Part shown: in pieces, positions 1 through 7,014 of the stretch
How the letters are laid out: every line of letters begins with the position of its first letter
Numbering within the stretch: the stretch's first letter is position 1
NCBI GenBank assembly: GCA_039920165.1
Contig: JBDSEG010000012.1
Coordinates: 1 to 13,252, forward strand
From: JBDSEG01 sp039920165
GTDB lineage: Bacteria; Pseudomonadota; Gammaproteobacteria; Burkholderiales; Burkholderiaceae_C
Direction: 5' to 3'
DNA length: 13,252 nucleotides
The notes under the pieces: model-generated
Seen by the model: the letters and a program-made list of their open reading frames with translations, nothing else
Told to the model about the DNA's origin: nothing
Database searches by the model: none
Made by a program: the position numbers and the translations under genes

Positions 1-227
1 ACCGTGCGGTACAGGCCGGCGAAGCCGAGCACCGGCAAGGTCGCGAAGCCGATCAGGAACTGCGTCACCGGCGCCGCCTGCACCGCCGCCTCGAGCGACC
101 CCAGGCGCAGCGCGACCGACGCCAGCACGCACAGCGGCAGGAAGAGCGCGTCGATACCGATCATCACCGCGAGCTTGGCGGGCGAGGAGAGCGATGCGAG
201 ATAGTGACCGAGGTGGCTGCGCAGCAT
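1..227 (-). CDS. wbpM: WbpM-type NDP-sugar 4,6-dehydratase, N-terminal part (cut by window edge)
   Basis: Only the first 75 codons are in the window; the gene runs off the left edge. The protein starts MLRSHLGHYLASL at an ATG at 227-225. A first membrane helix covers roughly residues 18-42 and a second begins near residue 55, ending in GFAGLYRT. The N-terminal membrane domain of WbpM/CapD/FlaA1-type proteins typically has this layout: a few helices with a conserved 'GLYR' before the cytoplasmic dehydratase domain. Those enzymes convert UDP-GlcNAc to the 4-keto-6-deoxy intermediate used for QuiNAc, FucNAc and di-N-acetyl sugars. The catalytic domain is not in the window, so the reaction is inferred. 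The position directly after a WbpL-type gene, at the distal end of the cluster, matches the Pseudomonas arrangement and supports the call. No Shine-Dalgarno sequence is evident. The 39-base gap before it is the longest in the window. Confidence 0.75.
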   Translation of the reverse strand, partial: MLRSHLGHYLASLSSPAKLAVMIGIDALFLPLCVLASVALRLGSLEAAVQAAPVTQFLIGFATLPVLGFAGLYRT

Positions 228-249
228 GGGTCTGGTTCGTACAGGTAGG

Positions 250-263
250 GGCCGGTCGCGGCC
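250..263. other. Short GC hairpin between the wbpL-like and wbpM-like genes
   Basis: Positions 250-254 (ggccg) and 259-263 (cggcc) are perfect inverted repeats around a 4-base loop, within the 39-base gap. No T-run follows on the minus strand, so an intrinsic terminator is unlikely. In GC-rich DNA such a short stem can occur by chance. It may be meaningless, or it may mildly affect translation of the gene that follows. Confidence 0.2.
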
Positions 264-266
264 AGA

Positions 267-1301
267 TCAGCTCAGGGAGCCCTGCTGGTCGCGCGCGCCG
301 GCCTTGTAGTGAAAGGCCAGCCAGACCAGGGGCGCATAGGCAAGGATCACGCCGACCACCCCGTCCAATTTTCGCATTGCCACGAGGACGGCCAGCGGCA
401 GCAACCACGCAACATTGAGGACGGCGCAGGCGAGCGTCACCGTGCGGTGCGACCCGTGCCTGCGCGCAGCGTATTGGTAGGCATGGCTGCGATGCGCCTC
501 GTTGAAGCGTTCGCCGCGCCGCACCCGGCGCACGAGCGTGGTGGTCGCATCGACCATGAAGCAGCCAAGGAGGATGAACCAGGCCCAGAAGAGATGCGGA
601 GCCTGCTGGCCGCACCAGAGCGCGAGCGTCCCCAGCACCAGGCCGAGAAAGCCGCTGCCGACATCGCCCATGAATATTTTCGCGGGCGGCAGGTTCCAGA
701 GCAGAAAACCGAATACGCAGGCGGCGAAGACGAGCGCGACCTGCCAGCCCGTGCCACTGCCCGCCAGCCACCATAGCAGCGCCCCGCCGAGCCCAACGAA
801 TACCGCCTCAGCCCCGGCGATACCGTCGATGCCGTCCATAAAATTGAACTGATTCACCATCCAGACAAGGAACAGCCCGCACAGCAGCGGACCAGCCAGG
901 CCAAGCGCGACGGGCGCCCCGAGCATCGGCACCGGCGGAACCGGGCCCATCCAGGCCAGCACCCAGACGGCGGCAGCGAGATGCCCGAGGAAGCGCCAGC
1001 GCGCCGGCACGCTGCTGCGATCGTCGAGAAATCCGAGCAGCGCCACCGTGATCGCGGAACCCGTCAAGGCGACGACGAGACGAATCTCGACCCGACCGAA
1101 GGCCGCGAGCACCAGCAGGATCGAGAGGAACGACAGCACGATCGCGATACCGCCGCCGCGCGGAGTCGGTACGGCATGCGAACTTCTGGCGTTCGGCACG
1201 TCGAGCAGCGACGTCGCCTGCGCATAGCGTCGCACCGCTCCGGTCAGAATTGCCGCGAGCACCGCCCCGCACGCCGCCGCGATCGCCAGTGCGCTGTTCA
1301 T
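267..1301 (-). CDS. wbpL: Undecaprenyl-phosphate sugar-1-phosphate transferase (WbpL/WecA family)
   Basis: An integral membrane protein of 344 aa, the usual size for the family, with about ten hydrophobic segments. It carries the cytoplasmic motifs of the MraY/WecA superfamily: DVPNARSSHAVPTPRGGG near residues 34-51, LDDR with D93/D94, NFMDGIDG with D156 and D159, FMGDVGSG with D213, and a late HRSH with H270 and H273. The RSSH form of the first motif is more like WbpL than E. coli WecA. The family transfers a HexNAc-1-phosphate from a UDP-sugar to undecaprenyl phosphate, the first committed step of Wzy-dependent polysaccharide assembly. With a WbpM-type gene next door, the substrate is probably a 6-deoxy-HexNAc such as FucNAc or QuiNAc; this is inference. 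The ATG at 1301 overlaps the upstream stop by 4 bases, with an AAGG about 6 bases before it. Confidence 0.9.
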   Translation of the reverse strand: MNSALAIAAACGAVLAAILTGAVRRYAQATSLLDVPNARSSHAVPTPRGGGIAIVLSFLSILLVLAAFGRVEIRLVVALTGSAITVALLGFLDDRSSVPARWRFLGHLAAAVWVLAWMGPVPPVPMLGAPVALGLAGPLLCGLFLVWMVNQFNFMDGIDGIAGAEAVFVGLGGALLWWLAGSGTGWQVALVFAACVFGFLLWNLPPAKIFMGDVGSGFLGLVLGTLALWCGQQAPHLFWAWFILLGCFMVDATTTLVRRVRRGERFNEAHRSHAYQYAARRHGSHRTVTLACAVLNVAWLLPLAVLVAMRKLDGVVGVILAYAPLVWLAFHYKAGARDQQGSLS

Positions 1302-2059
1302 GGCGCCTTGGGACGACGCAGGAGCTGCGGCACCTTGGCGAGCAGCCGCCACACGACAAACCGCACCCCGCCGGGCAGGCCGTGCTTGCGGCAGGCGCGC
1401 GAAACCTCGCGGCTGCCGGAGACGATATTGCGGATGCTGCGCGTCGACTGCCCGCCCATTCGCATGCTCACCTGCACGAATGGCAGGTAGGCGCTGCGCA
1501 GTCCGGCGCCGTCGAGCAGACGCAACGCCATCTCGAAATCGGCTGCCGCCGGAAAGGCGATGTCGTATCCGCCGAAGCGCTCGTAGACCTCGCGCCGCAC
1601 ATACAGGCTCGGGTGCGGCGGCATCCAGCCGCGCGCGCACAGGCCGGGCACGTGCGGCCGGGAAGTCCACAGGCGGACGACCCGGCTCGTATCGTCCTTC
1701 GCAACGAAGACGATATCGCCGTAGACGATGGCGACGGCGGGATCCGCGAATGCCGCGGCGACGCGCTCGAGCGCCTGCGGGTCATGAAAGACATCGTCCG
1801 AATTCAGGAAGCCGATCACATCGCCGGTCGCTTGGGCGATGCCCTTGTTCATCGCGTCATAGATGCCGCGGTCGGGCTCGGACAGCAGGCGCAGCCCTGG
1901 ACCGCCGAGCGCTTTCACGATCCTCACCGTCGCATCGCTCGAACCGCCGTCGATCACCACATGCTCGATGTCGGGATGGCTCTGCTGCGCGACCGAACGC
2001 AGCGAATCTGCTACGGTCGCGCCGCTGTTGTAGGTTACCGTGACGACGCTAATCTTCAT
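1298..2059 (-). CDS. GT2 family glycosyltransferase (WcaE-like)
   Basis: A soluble protein of 253 aa with a GT-A fold signature. The N-terminus MKISVVTVTYN is a typical GT2 start. IDGGSSD (residues 36-42) is the nucleotide-binding segment, EPDRGIYDAMNKGI (61-74) is typical of the WcaE-like group, and FLNSDD (84-89) supplies the metal-binding DxD-type acidic pair. A later GGYD and ADFEMALRL segment probably contributes the acceptor-side region. It likely adds one sugar to the lipid-linked repeat unit at the cytoplasmic face of the inner membrane. Donor and acceptor cannot be read from the sequence. The ATG at 2059 overlaps the stop of the upstream GT2 gene by 4 bases, and there is no clear Shine-Dalgarno sequence, consistent with translational coupling. 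It overlaps the wbpL-like gene downstream by 4 bases. Confidence 0.88.
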   Translation of the reverse strand: MKISVVTVTYNSGATVADSLRSVAQQSHPDIEHVVIDGGSSDATVRIVKALGGPGLRLLSEPDRGIYDAMNKGIAQATGDVIGFLNSDDVFHDPQALERVAAAFADPAVAIVYGDIVFVAKDDTSRVVRLWTSRPHVPGLCARGWMPPHPSLYVRREVYERFGGYDIAFPAAADFEMALRLLDGAGLRSAYLPFVQVSMRMGGQSTRSIRNIVSGSREVSRACRKHGLPGGVRFVVWRLLAKVPQLLRRPKAP

Positions 2060-2799
2060 GTGGGATCGGCGGCGCGCTGGCCAGACCGGCGCGCCAGGCG
2101 TCGCGCAAGTAGCGCGCTCAGCAAGGCGAAGCGCCAGCGCAGCATCCGCGGCACCGATTGTCGGCGCGGCGGCGTGACGTTACCGCCGTGCCGGCGGTAT
2201 TGCAGCAAGGGCAGCGGCAGGTAGGCGACTTGGCCGGTAAGGCGCGCCATCGCGCCGAACCACATATCGTGCATCGGAACCTGGCGCGGGATCGGCAGCG
2301 CATCAGCCAGCAACGGGCGGCGCAGCGCCATCGCGCAGCCAAGGTAGCGGTTGCGCCACAGCGTGGCCGAAAGGCTCGCATTGAAGCCGTGCCGCGTTGC
2401 CATGAAGGAGGGTGCTGTGACTGCGCCCTGCGCATCGATGATCTGCGCGTCCGAGACGACCGCGAGGATGCCCGGGCCGGACTCGAAGGCGGTGACGAAT
2501 GCGGCACGCTTGCCAGGCAGCCAGCGGTCGTCCTGGTCGCACAAGAAGATGTACTCGTGCGCGGCGAGCCGCAGGCCGCGCTCGAAGCTGCGGATGACCC
2601 CCTGGTTGACCGGATTGCGGTGCACCCTCAGCAGGGCGGGATCAAAGCTTTTCAGGAGCGCCGCCGAGCTGTCGGTCGATGCATCGTCGACGGCAATCAG
2701 TTCGTCGCCGGGCAGCAGTTGCCCGAGGACCGATTCGACCTGCTCACGCAGGAAGCGTTCACCATTGAAGACGGCCATCACGACCGACACCGAACTCAT
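2056..2799 (-). CDS. GT2 family glycosyltransferase (rhamnosyltransferase-like)
   Basis: A 247-aa protein starting MSSVSVVMAVFNGERFL, the standard GT2 opening. VDDASTD (37-43) binds the nucleotide sugar, and FLCDQDDRW (85-93) is the metal-binding motif with D88, D90 and D91. The CDQDD form is common among putative rhamnosyl- and related glycosyltransferases of O-antigen clusters, but it does not fix the donor. A PMHDMW segment near residue 175 resembles the region just after the acceptor site in this group. The C-terminal 30 residues are Arg-rich and may sit at the membrane surface. The role is addition of one sugar to the growing repeat unit. The start ATG at 2799 overlaps the wzy-like stop by 4 bases. 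It is not closely similar to the neighbouring GT2 gene, so a recent tandem duplication is unlikely. Confidence 0.88.
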   Translation of the reverse strand: MSSVSVVMAVFNGERFLREQVESVLGQLLPGDELIAVDDASTDSSAALLKSFDPALLRVHRNPVNQGVIRSFERGLRLAAHEYIFLCDQDDRWLPGKRAAFVTAFESGPGILAVVSDAQIIDAQGAVTAPSFMATRHGFNASLSATLWRNRYLGCAMALRRPLLADALPIPRQVPMHDMWFGAMARLTGQVAYLPLPLLQYRRHGGNVTPPRRQSVPRMLRWRFALLSALLARRLARRSGQRAADPT

Positions 2800-4001
2800 A
2801 GAGCGGCCGGTACCGGCACCGCGTCGGCGCGCGGCTGCGCTGTCACGCGGACCGGCTGGGGCAGGCGCGACAACGTGCGCAACGAGAACAGCGCGATCAG
2901 CGCGAACGACAGCCCGATCGGGTTGTTGAGGTAGGGATTGGTCGCGGTCTGAACATAGATCAGCACGGTCGCGAAGAAGTAGGCGCAAGCAAGCGGGAAG
3001 TGTTCGGTCGCGCGCGGGACCCGCAGGAAGTAGCGCGCGCTCAGTAGCAGCGGCAAGAACCAGAAGACGAGCCCGGCGACGCCGATCTTCCACAGCGCCC
3101 ACAAAAAGGTGTTCTCGATATTGATGCGCTCATTGATGAACGACCCGAAGCCGGCGCCGAAGACGAGCGGGCCGACGCTTGCGTGCTCGACCATGTAGGC
3201 GAAATCGTCGCCGCGCTGGCTGTTCGAGATCTCCCGCTGCACCGCGACCGCTTCGTCGGCCGATGGCAGGTAGATCCACATCATGAAGACCGCCGCCGAG
3301 ACGATCAGTGCCGCCAGGCCCACCGCACGCCAGCGCCGCAGCGCGAAAAGCATCGCCAGGGCCGCAATCGAGGTCGACAGAATGAAGCCGCGGGTCAGCG
3401 TCATTACGAGCGCGGCGATCACTACCAGCAGCCACAGCGTCGAATGGCGGCTGCGCAGTGCAAGGAAGAAGATGGTCGAGATGCCGAGGTAGAGAAACCC
3501 CTTGTAGAAGAAGAAGCTCTCGCCGCGAAACGAGAACTCGCCAGTCTCGTTCAGGCGCGCGTACCACTCGACATAGTCGAGCGAACCGGTGAGAAGACCG
3601 AGGATGGCGGCCAGGTACGCGACTGCCAACACCGCGCCCGCGATCCGCACCAGCAGTGCCGCGCGCACGACGCGCTCCGGCGAAGCCAGGGCGATGGCGA
3701 AGAACGGCGCCGCGAGCCAGTAGAGCGACTGTTGCATCTCGGTTGTGACGTCGCCCGGCAGCGAGCCCTGTGAAATGCCGATCGCGACCGCAGGCAGATG
3801 CACCAGCAGATACGCCGAGACCAGGCCGAGTGCAAGGGGCAGGCCGTAATCGGCCCGGACCCTGACGAGCGCGAGGTACGCGCTCGCCAGCAGGCACAGG
3901 GCGAACAGGACCATCCGCAACGTCGCCGGACCGAGCTCGGTCAGCCGTCCGCCGCCGCCGACGAAGAGTTCCATCACAACCAGGGTGAAAAAGACGTTCA
4001 T
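2796..4001 (-). CDS. wzy: O-antigen/polysaccharide polymerase (Wzy-like)
   Basis: A highly hydrophobic 401-aa protein with about ten to twelve predicted membrane segments, starting MNVFFTLVVMELFVGG. Between helices near residues 225-245 and 298-320 lies a long polar loop (about 246-297), as expected for the large periplasmic loop of Wzy proteins. It ends in ENTFLWALWKIGVAG (296-310), a form of the N-x-[FY]-L-x(3-4)-G signature of the Wzy_C/O-antigen ligase superfamily. TLTRG at 201-205 matches the conserved 'TxSRg' segment of the fold. The family joins undecaprenyl-linked repeat units in the periplasm. A WaaL-type ligase has the same fold and cannot be ruled out by motif, but the location among glycosyltransferases and with a wzx favours Wzy. 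The ATG at 4001 overlaps the upstream stop by 4 bases, with a weak AAGG before it. Confidence 0.85.
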   Translation of the reverse strand: MNVFFTLVVMELFVGGGGRLTELGPATLRMVLFALCLLASAYLALVRVRADYGLPLALGLVSAYLLVHLPAVAIGISQGSLPGDVTTEMQQSLYWLAAPFFAIALASPERVVRAALLVRIAGAVLAVAYLAAILGLLTGSLDYVEWYARLNETGEFSFRGESFFFYKGFLYLGISTIFFLALRSRHSTLWLLVVIAALVMTLTRGFILSTSIAALAMLFALRRWRAVGLAALIVSAAVFMMWIYLPSADEAVAVQREISNSQRGDDFAYMVEHASVGPLVFGAGFGSFINERINIENTFLWALWKIGVAGLVFWFLPLLLSARYFLRVPRATEHFPLACAYFFATVLIYVQTATNPYLNNPIGLSFALIALFSLRTLSRLPQPVRVTAQPRADAVPVPAAL

Positions 4002-4870
4002 GGGCCTTGACGCGCGAGCCGGCGCACCGACCACCGCAACGTGCGCAGCGCGAGCGGGCGGCTGACGCGCGTGTAGCGCAGCATGCGCACCACGAGCCGC
4101 ACTGGGTAGGCAAAGCGTGCCGCCGGACCGAGCGTGGCGACGAAGCGCGCTTCGCCGTCGAGCACGCTCGAAAGCCGGCGCGCCGACAGCCCCGCCGGCG
4201 TGACGATCGACAGATCGTGTTGCAGCACCGCGTCGAAAACCTGCAGCGGCAAGCGTCGCTCGTACAGGCGGGAAAAGATCCAGTGGTCGACATAGTCGAG
4301 CCACAGCTCGCGCGGTATCGGCAAGAGCGAACTCAAGGTCGCCACGTGCAGAAGGCTGCCCGATGCGATCGCCGTGACACGCGAGCCGCGCCGAAACGCC
4401 GCGCCGCGCGGCAGCGGCCGGATCGTTCCCAGAGCCGTGATTTCGGCCGGCGAGACGACCGCAGCGCCGTGGCAGACCCAGGGCAGCAAAGCGGCCGGCG
4501 CGTCGCCCGCACAAGAACGCAAGGCGGCGCCGGCCTGCTCGAAATAGCGCTCGGGCAGGACGGTGTCGTGATCGAGCAGCAGCAGCCAGTCGAGCTCGAG
4601 CCGGGTCGCGAGCGCGACCGCGCACGCATAGGCCGCCGCCGTGCCGCCGTTGCCCGGGTCGTGGACGTAGCTGCAACCGGCGGGCGGGTCGGCCGGCCGG
4701 GCCAACGGCTCGGCCGAGTTGTCGTACACGAGAACATGCGCCAGCGCCAGCGCCTGCGGTGCCCGGTGCTGCAACCGATGCACGAGTGCCTGCCAGGCCT
4801 CGACGCGATCGAGCCGGCGGCCGAAGACGACGACCACCGCCAGCGCCAGCGGCTGCGCCACCTCAGACAT
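3998..4870 (-). CDS. GT2 family glycosyltransferase with DHD motif
   Basis: A 290-aa protein. I chose the ATG at 4870 (MSEVAQPLALAVVVVFGR) because it overlaps the GT4 stop by 8 bases and has a GAGG about 6 bases upstream. VYDNS (48-52) and DPGNGGTAAAYACA (71-84) are the sugar-nucleotide segments typical of the WbbL/RfbN-like rhamnosyltransferase group. LLLLDHDT (96-103) carries the metal-binding D100-x-D102. A later LWLDYVDHW fits the D-x-D/E-W acceptor region of this group. The likely role is transfer of one sugar, possibly rhamnose or another 6-deoxy sugar, onto the lipid-linked unit; the donor is inference. The C-terminal 70 residues are rich in Arg and Leu, which may help it bind the membrane. 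It overlaps the wzy-like start by 4 bases. Confidence 0.85.
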   Translation of the reverse strand: MSEVAQPLALAVVVVFGRRLDRVEAWQALVHRLQHRAPQALALAHVLVYDNSAEPLARPADPPAGCSYVHDPGNGGTAAAYACAVALATRLELDWLLLLDHDTVLPERYFEQAGAALRSCAGDAPAALLPWVCHGAAVVSPAEITALGTIRPLPRGAAFRRGSRVTAIASGSLLHVATLSSLLPIPRELWLDYVDHWIFSRLYERRLPLQVFDAVLQHDLSIVTPAGLSARRLSSVLDGEARFVATLGPAARFAYPVRLVVRMLRYTRVSRPLALRTLRWSVRRLARQGP

Positions 4871-6086
4871 CGGCGCCCTCACGCAGCGGGCGCGTTGAGG
4901 CTTCGAGCCGGTGCACGAGTTCGGCATAGCTGCGGCCATATGCGATGGTGCGTTCGCGCAACTGCGCGCGCGCGGCGTCTTCGCGCTCGTGCGCCTCGTC
5001 CTGCGGCCCGACGCTCCAGAGCTCGCCCAGGATGGCGGCCAGCCCCTTCGCATCGTCGGGCGAGAAATAGCGCGCGCCGGCGGGCGCCTGTTCGAGATGG
5101 ACGTCGATATTCGACAGCACGACCTGCTTGCCGATACTCTTGGCCTCTTCGACAGTGGAACTCCAGCCCTCGAAGCGCGAAGGGTTGATAACCGCCAGGC
5201 AATGCCGCATGAGGTACAGCACGTCGTCGTAGTCGATCAGGCCGAGGATCCTGATCCGATCCTGCAGCGTATGGCGGCGAACGAACTCCGCCAGCCCGTC
5301 GGCATGGCTCGTATCGTTGAGCCGGTAGTCGCGCAGGTTGCCGGTGCACAGCACGAGCACTTCGACGCCTTGTCGCGCGAGCAACCGCACCGCCTCGAAC
5401 ACGACCGCATGGTTCTTGTGCAGCCAGAACTGGTTGGGCAGGAAGAAGAACGGGCCACGGAACTCATATTTGTCTTCGATCGCGCGGCGCCGCGCAGGAT
5501 CGTCCGCAGAGCCCAGCAGCCGCTCGTTGGGCTGCGAGACGAACTGCAGAACCGTCGCGCGCTCGGCGCTGGCTTCGGACGCGATGCGGCGGAAGTCCTG
5601 CAGCGCGGCATGGCTGCTCAGGACGATCGCATCCGTGCCGGCGACGATCTCGAGCAGGCGCTCGGTCTGCGCCACGGTGTCGAGGCCTGGGAACATGTCG
5701 GGCAGGTGCAGATACTGGAAATCGGGAATCCAGCCGATGACGCGCAAGGGCGAGCGGCGGCCGTACACGGTCTCGGCGTGCGACACGATCGCGATGCCGT
5801 GGCGGCGAAGCGCGACCTTGACCATCACGAGCGAGCCGAACAGCCTGAACGCCAGCTTGTGCGCGAACCACGGCAGGCTCTTGCGGTCCAGGATGGCCGT
5901 CCTCACGACCGTTGCCAGGGGGTGGAAACCTTCGACGATCTTCGCATCGACCTTGTGGCCGAAGAAGACATACGGCTCGATCCCCGGATCGCGTACCGCC
6001 GCGATCGCGTGCAGGAGGTTGCGCATGTAGTTGAGACCGCCCGAATATTCCTGCGGCCGGTCGTACCAGAAGGCGACCTTAGTCAT
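4863..6086 (-). CDS. GT4 family glycosyltransferase (GT-B fold)
   Basis: A 407-aa protein of the usual size for a retaining GT-B enzyme. The N-terminal half contains SGGLNYMRNLL (15-25), the acceptor-side glycine loop. In the C-terminal half, LPNQFWLHKNH (216-226) is the start of the donor domain with its conserved Lys and His. ILGLIDYDDV (280-289) and NPSRFEGWSSTVEEA (301-315) follow. The last contains the E-x7-E pair E306 and E314 that holds the nucleotide-sugar donor. The enzyme probably adds one sugar with retention of configuration. The ATG at 6086 is preceded by GGAAG about 9 bases upstream and overlaps the epimerase stop (TAA) by 8 bases. It overlaps the next GT2 by another 8 bases. 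The donor sugar is unknown. Confidence 0.9.
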   Translation of the reverse strand: MTKVAFWYDRPQEYSGGLNYMRNLLHAIAAVRDPGIEPYVFFGHKVDAKIVEGFHPLATVVRTAILDRKSLPWFAHKLAFRLFGSLVMVKVALRRHGIAIVSHAETVYGRRSPLRVIGWIPDFQYLHLPDMFPGLDTVAQTERLLEIVAGTDAIVLSSHAALQDFRRIASEASAERATVLQFVSQPNERLLGSADDPARRRAIEDKYEFRGPFFFLPNQFWLHKNHAVVFEAVRLLARQGVEVLVLCTGNLRDYRLNDTSHADGLAEFVRRHTLQDRIRILGLIDYDDVLYLMRHCLAVINPSRFEGWSSTVEEAKSIGKQVVLSNIDVHLEQAPAGARYFSPDDAKGLAAILGELWSVGPQDEAHEREDAARAQLRERTIAYGRSYAELVHRLEASTRPLREGADV

Positions 6087-7014
6087 CGAGATGACTTCCG
6101 TGCGCGCGCAGCCAGCGCACGTAGTTCGCCATTCCCTGTTCGAGTGCGATAGCCGGCTTCCAGCCGAGCGCCTGCGCCCGGCTCACGTCGGCGTGATAGA
6201 AGCGCGGGTCGCCCGGCCGCACAGCGCCGTTGAATTCGAACTGCGCTTCGCCGCCGAGCGCATGGTTCAGCAGTTCGAGCGTGCGACGCACCGTCACGCG
6301 CTCGCCCGAGGCACCGTTCAGGATGCAGAAGTGCGCATCGCTCTGCGCAACCACGCCGATCAGTCCGGCCGCGTCCTCGCTGCTGATCCAATCGCGCGTT
6401 TCTTCGCCGGTGCCCCAGAAGACCGCGGGGGGGTCCGTCGCCGCGCGCAAACGGGCGCTCGCATCCCACAGGAGCTGCTTGGTCAGCCCCCGACCGTAGA
6501 TCGAGAAGAAGCGGACGATCGCGACCCGGACCCCATAGCTGCGGGAATACGAGGCCAGCAGCTCTTCGGTGATCTTCTTGTGCACGCCGTAGGGCGAGAT
6601 CGGCTCCAGAGGGTCGGTCTCGCGAATCGGCGCATCGGGCCGCGCGCCGTAGACGCCAGCGCTCGACGGATAGACGAGCAGCGCCGACGACTCTGTGAGG
6701 CGCAAATATTCGAGCAGGTCGGCGGTGCCCTGCACGGTCTTGTAGAAATCCTGCAGCGGGTTGGTGAGCGAGTAGCCGACCGACCCGTTGCCCGCGCAAT
6801 GCACCACCAGGTCGAAGCGCTCGTTCAGCGTCATCAGGCTGGGCAGCGAGACGCCCGCGTCGAGCCAGACGTCGAATCCGCGGGCGAGCGCTTCCTCGGC
6901 CGGCCAGCGCCCGCGCCCAATGCCAAGCACGCGCCAGCCCTCGCGCTTGAAGCGGCGCGCCACCGCCCGGCCGAGAAAGCCGAAGCCGCCGGTGATGAGG
7001 ACCGATTGGTTCAT
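6079..7014 (-). CDS. NAD-dependent NDP-sugar epimerase/reductase (extended SDR)
   Basis: A 311-aa extended short-chain dehydrogenase. The Rossmann glycine motif is GGFGFLG (9-15). YPSSAGVYG (115-123) supplies the catalytic Ser/Thr region, and SPYGVHK (140-146) gives the catalytic Tyr142 and Lys146. RDWISSEDAAG around residue 209 is the conserved substrate-domain segment. The family acts on NDP-hexoses: 4-epimerisation, or reduction of 4-keto-6-deoxy intermediates. It may reduce the product of the WbpM-type dehydratase to QuiNAc or FucNAc, but it lacks the 'SSIKVNGE'-type motif I associate with WbpV/WbpK-like reductases, so the substrate is open. The ATG at 7014 forms an ATGA overlap with the FkbM-like gene. 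The stop overlaps the GT4 start by 8 bases. Confidence 0.85.
   Translation of the reverse strand: MNQSVLITGGFGFLGRAVARRFKREGWRVLGIGRGRWPAEEALARGFDVWLDAGVSLPSLMTLNERFDLVVHCAGNGSVGYSLTNPLQDFYKTVQGTADLLEYLRLTESSALLVYPSSAGVYGARPDAPIRETDPLEPISPYGVHKKITEELLASYSRSYGVRVAIVRFFSIYGRGLTKQLLWDASARLRAATDPPAVFWGTGEETRDWISSEDAAGLIGVVAQSDAHFCILNGASGERVTVRRTLELLNHALGGEAQFEFNGAVRPGDPRFYHADVSRAQALGWKPAIALEQGMANYVRWLRAHGSHLDD

Noticed and set aside
250..263. Hairpin as an intrinsic terminator before wbpM
   Set aside because: The stem is only 5 bp and no T-run follows on the minus strand.
1250..2224. Long plus-strand ORF of 324 codons
   Set aside because: It is antisense to two good glycosyltransferase genes and the start of the wbpL-like gene. 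Its product is Arg/His/Ala-rich and has no recognisable motif. GC-rich third positions produce such shadows.
4007..5188. Plus-strand ORF of 393 codons, very rich in Arg
   Set aside because: It is opposite the GT2 gene and part of the GT4 gene. Its composition is typical of an antisense frame in high-GC DNA.
4911..6152. Long plus-strand ORF of 413 codons
   Set aside because: It lies opposite the GT4 gene, which has clear conserved motifs. The antisense product is low in complexity and matches no family I know.
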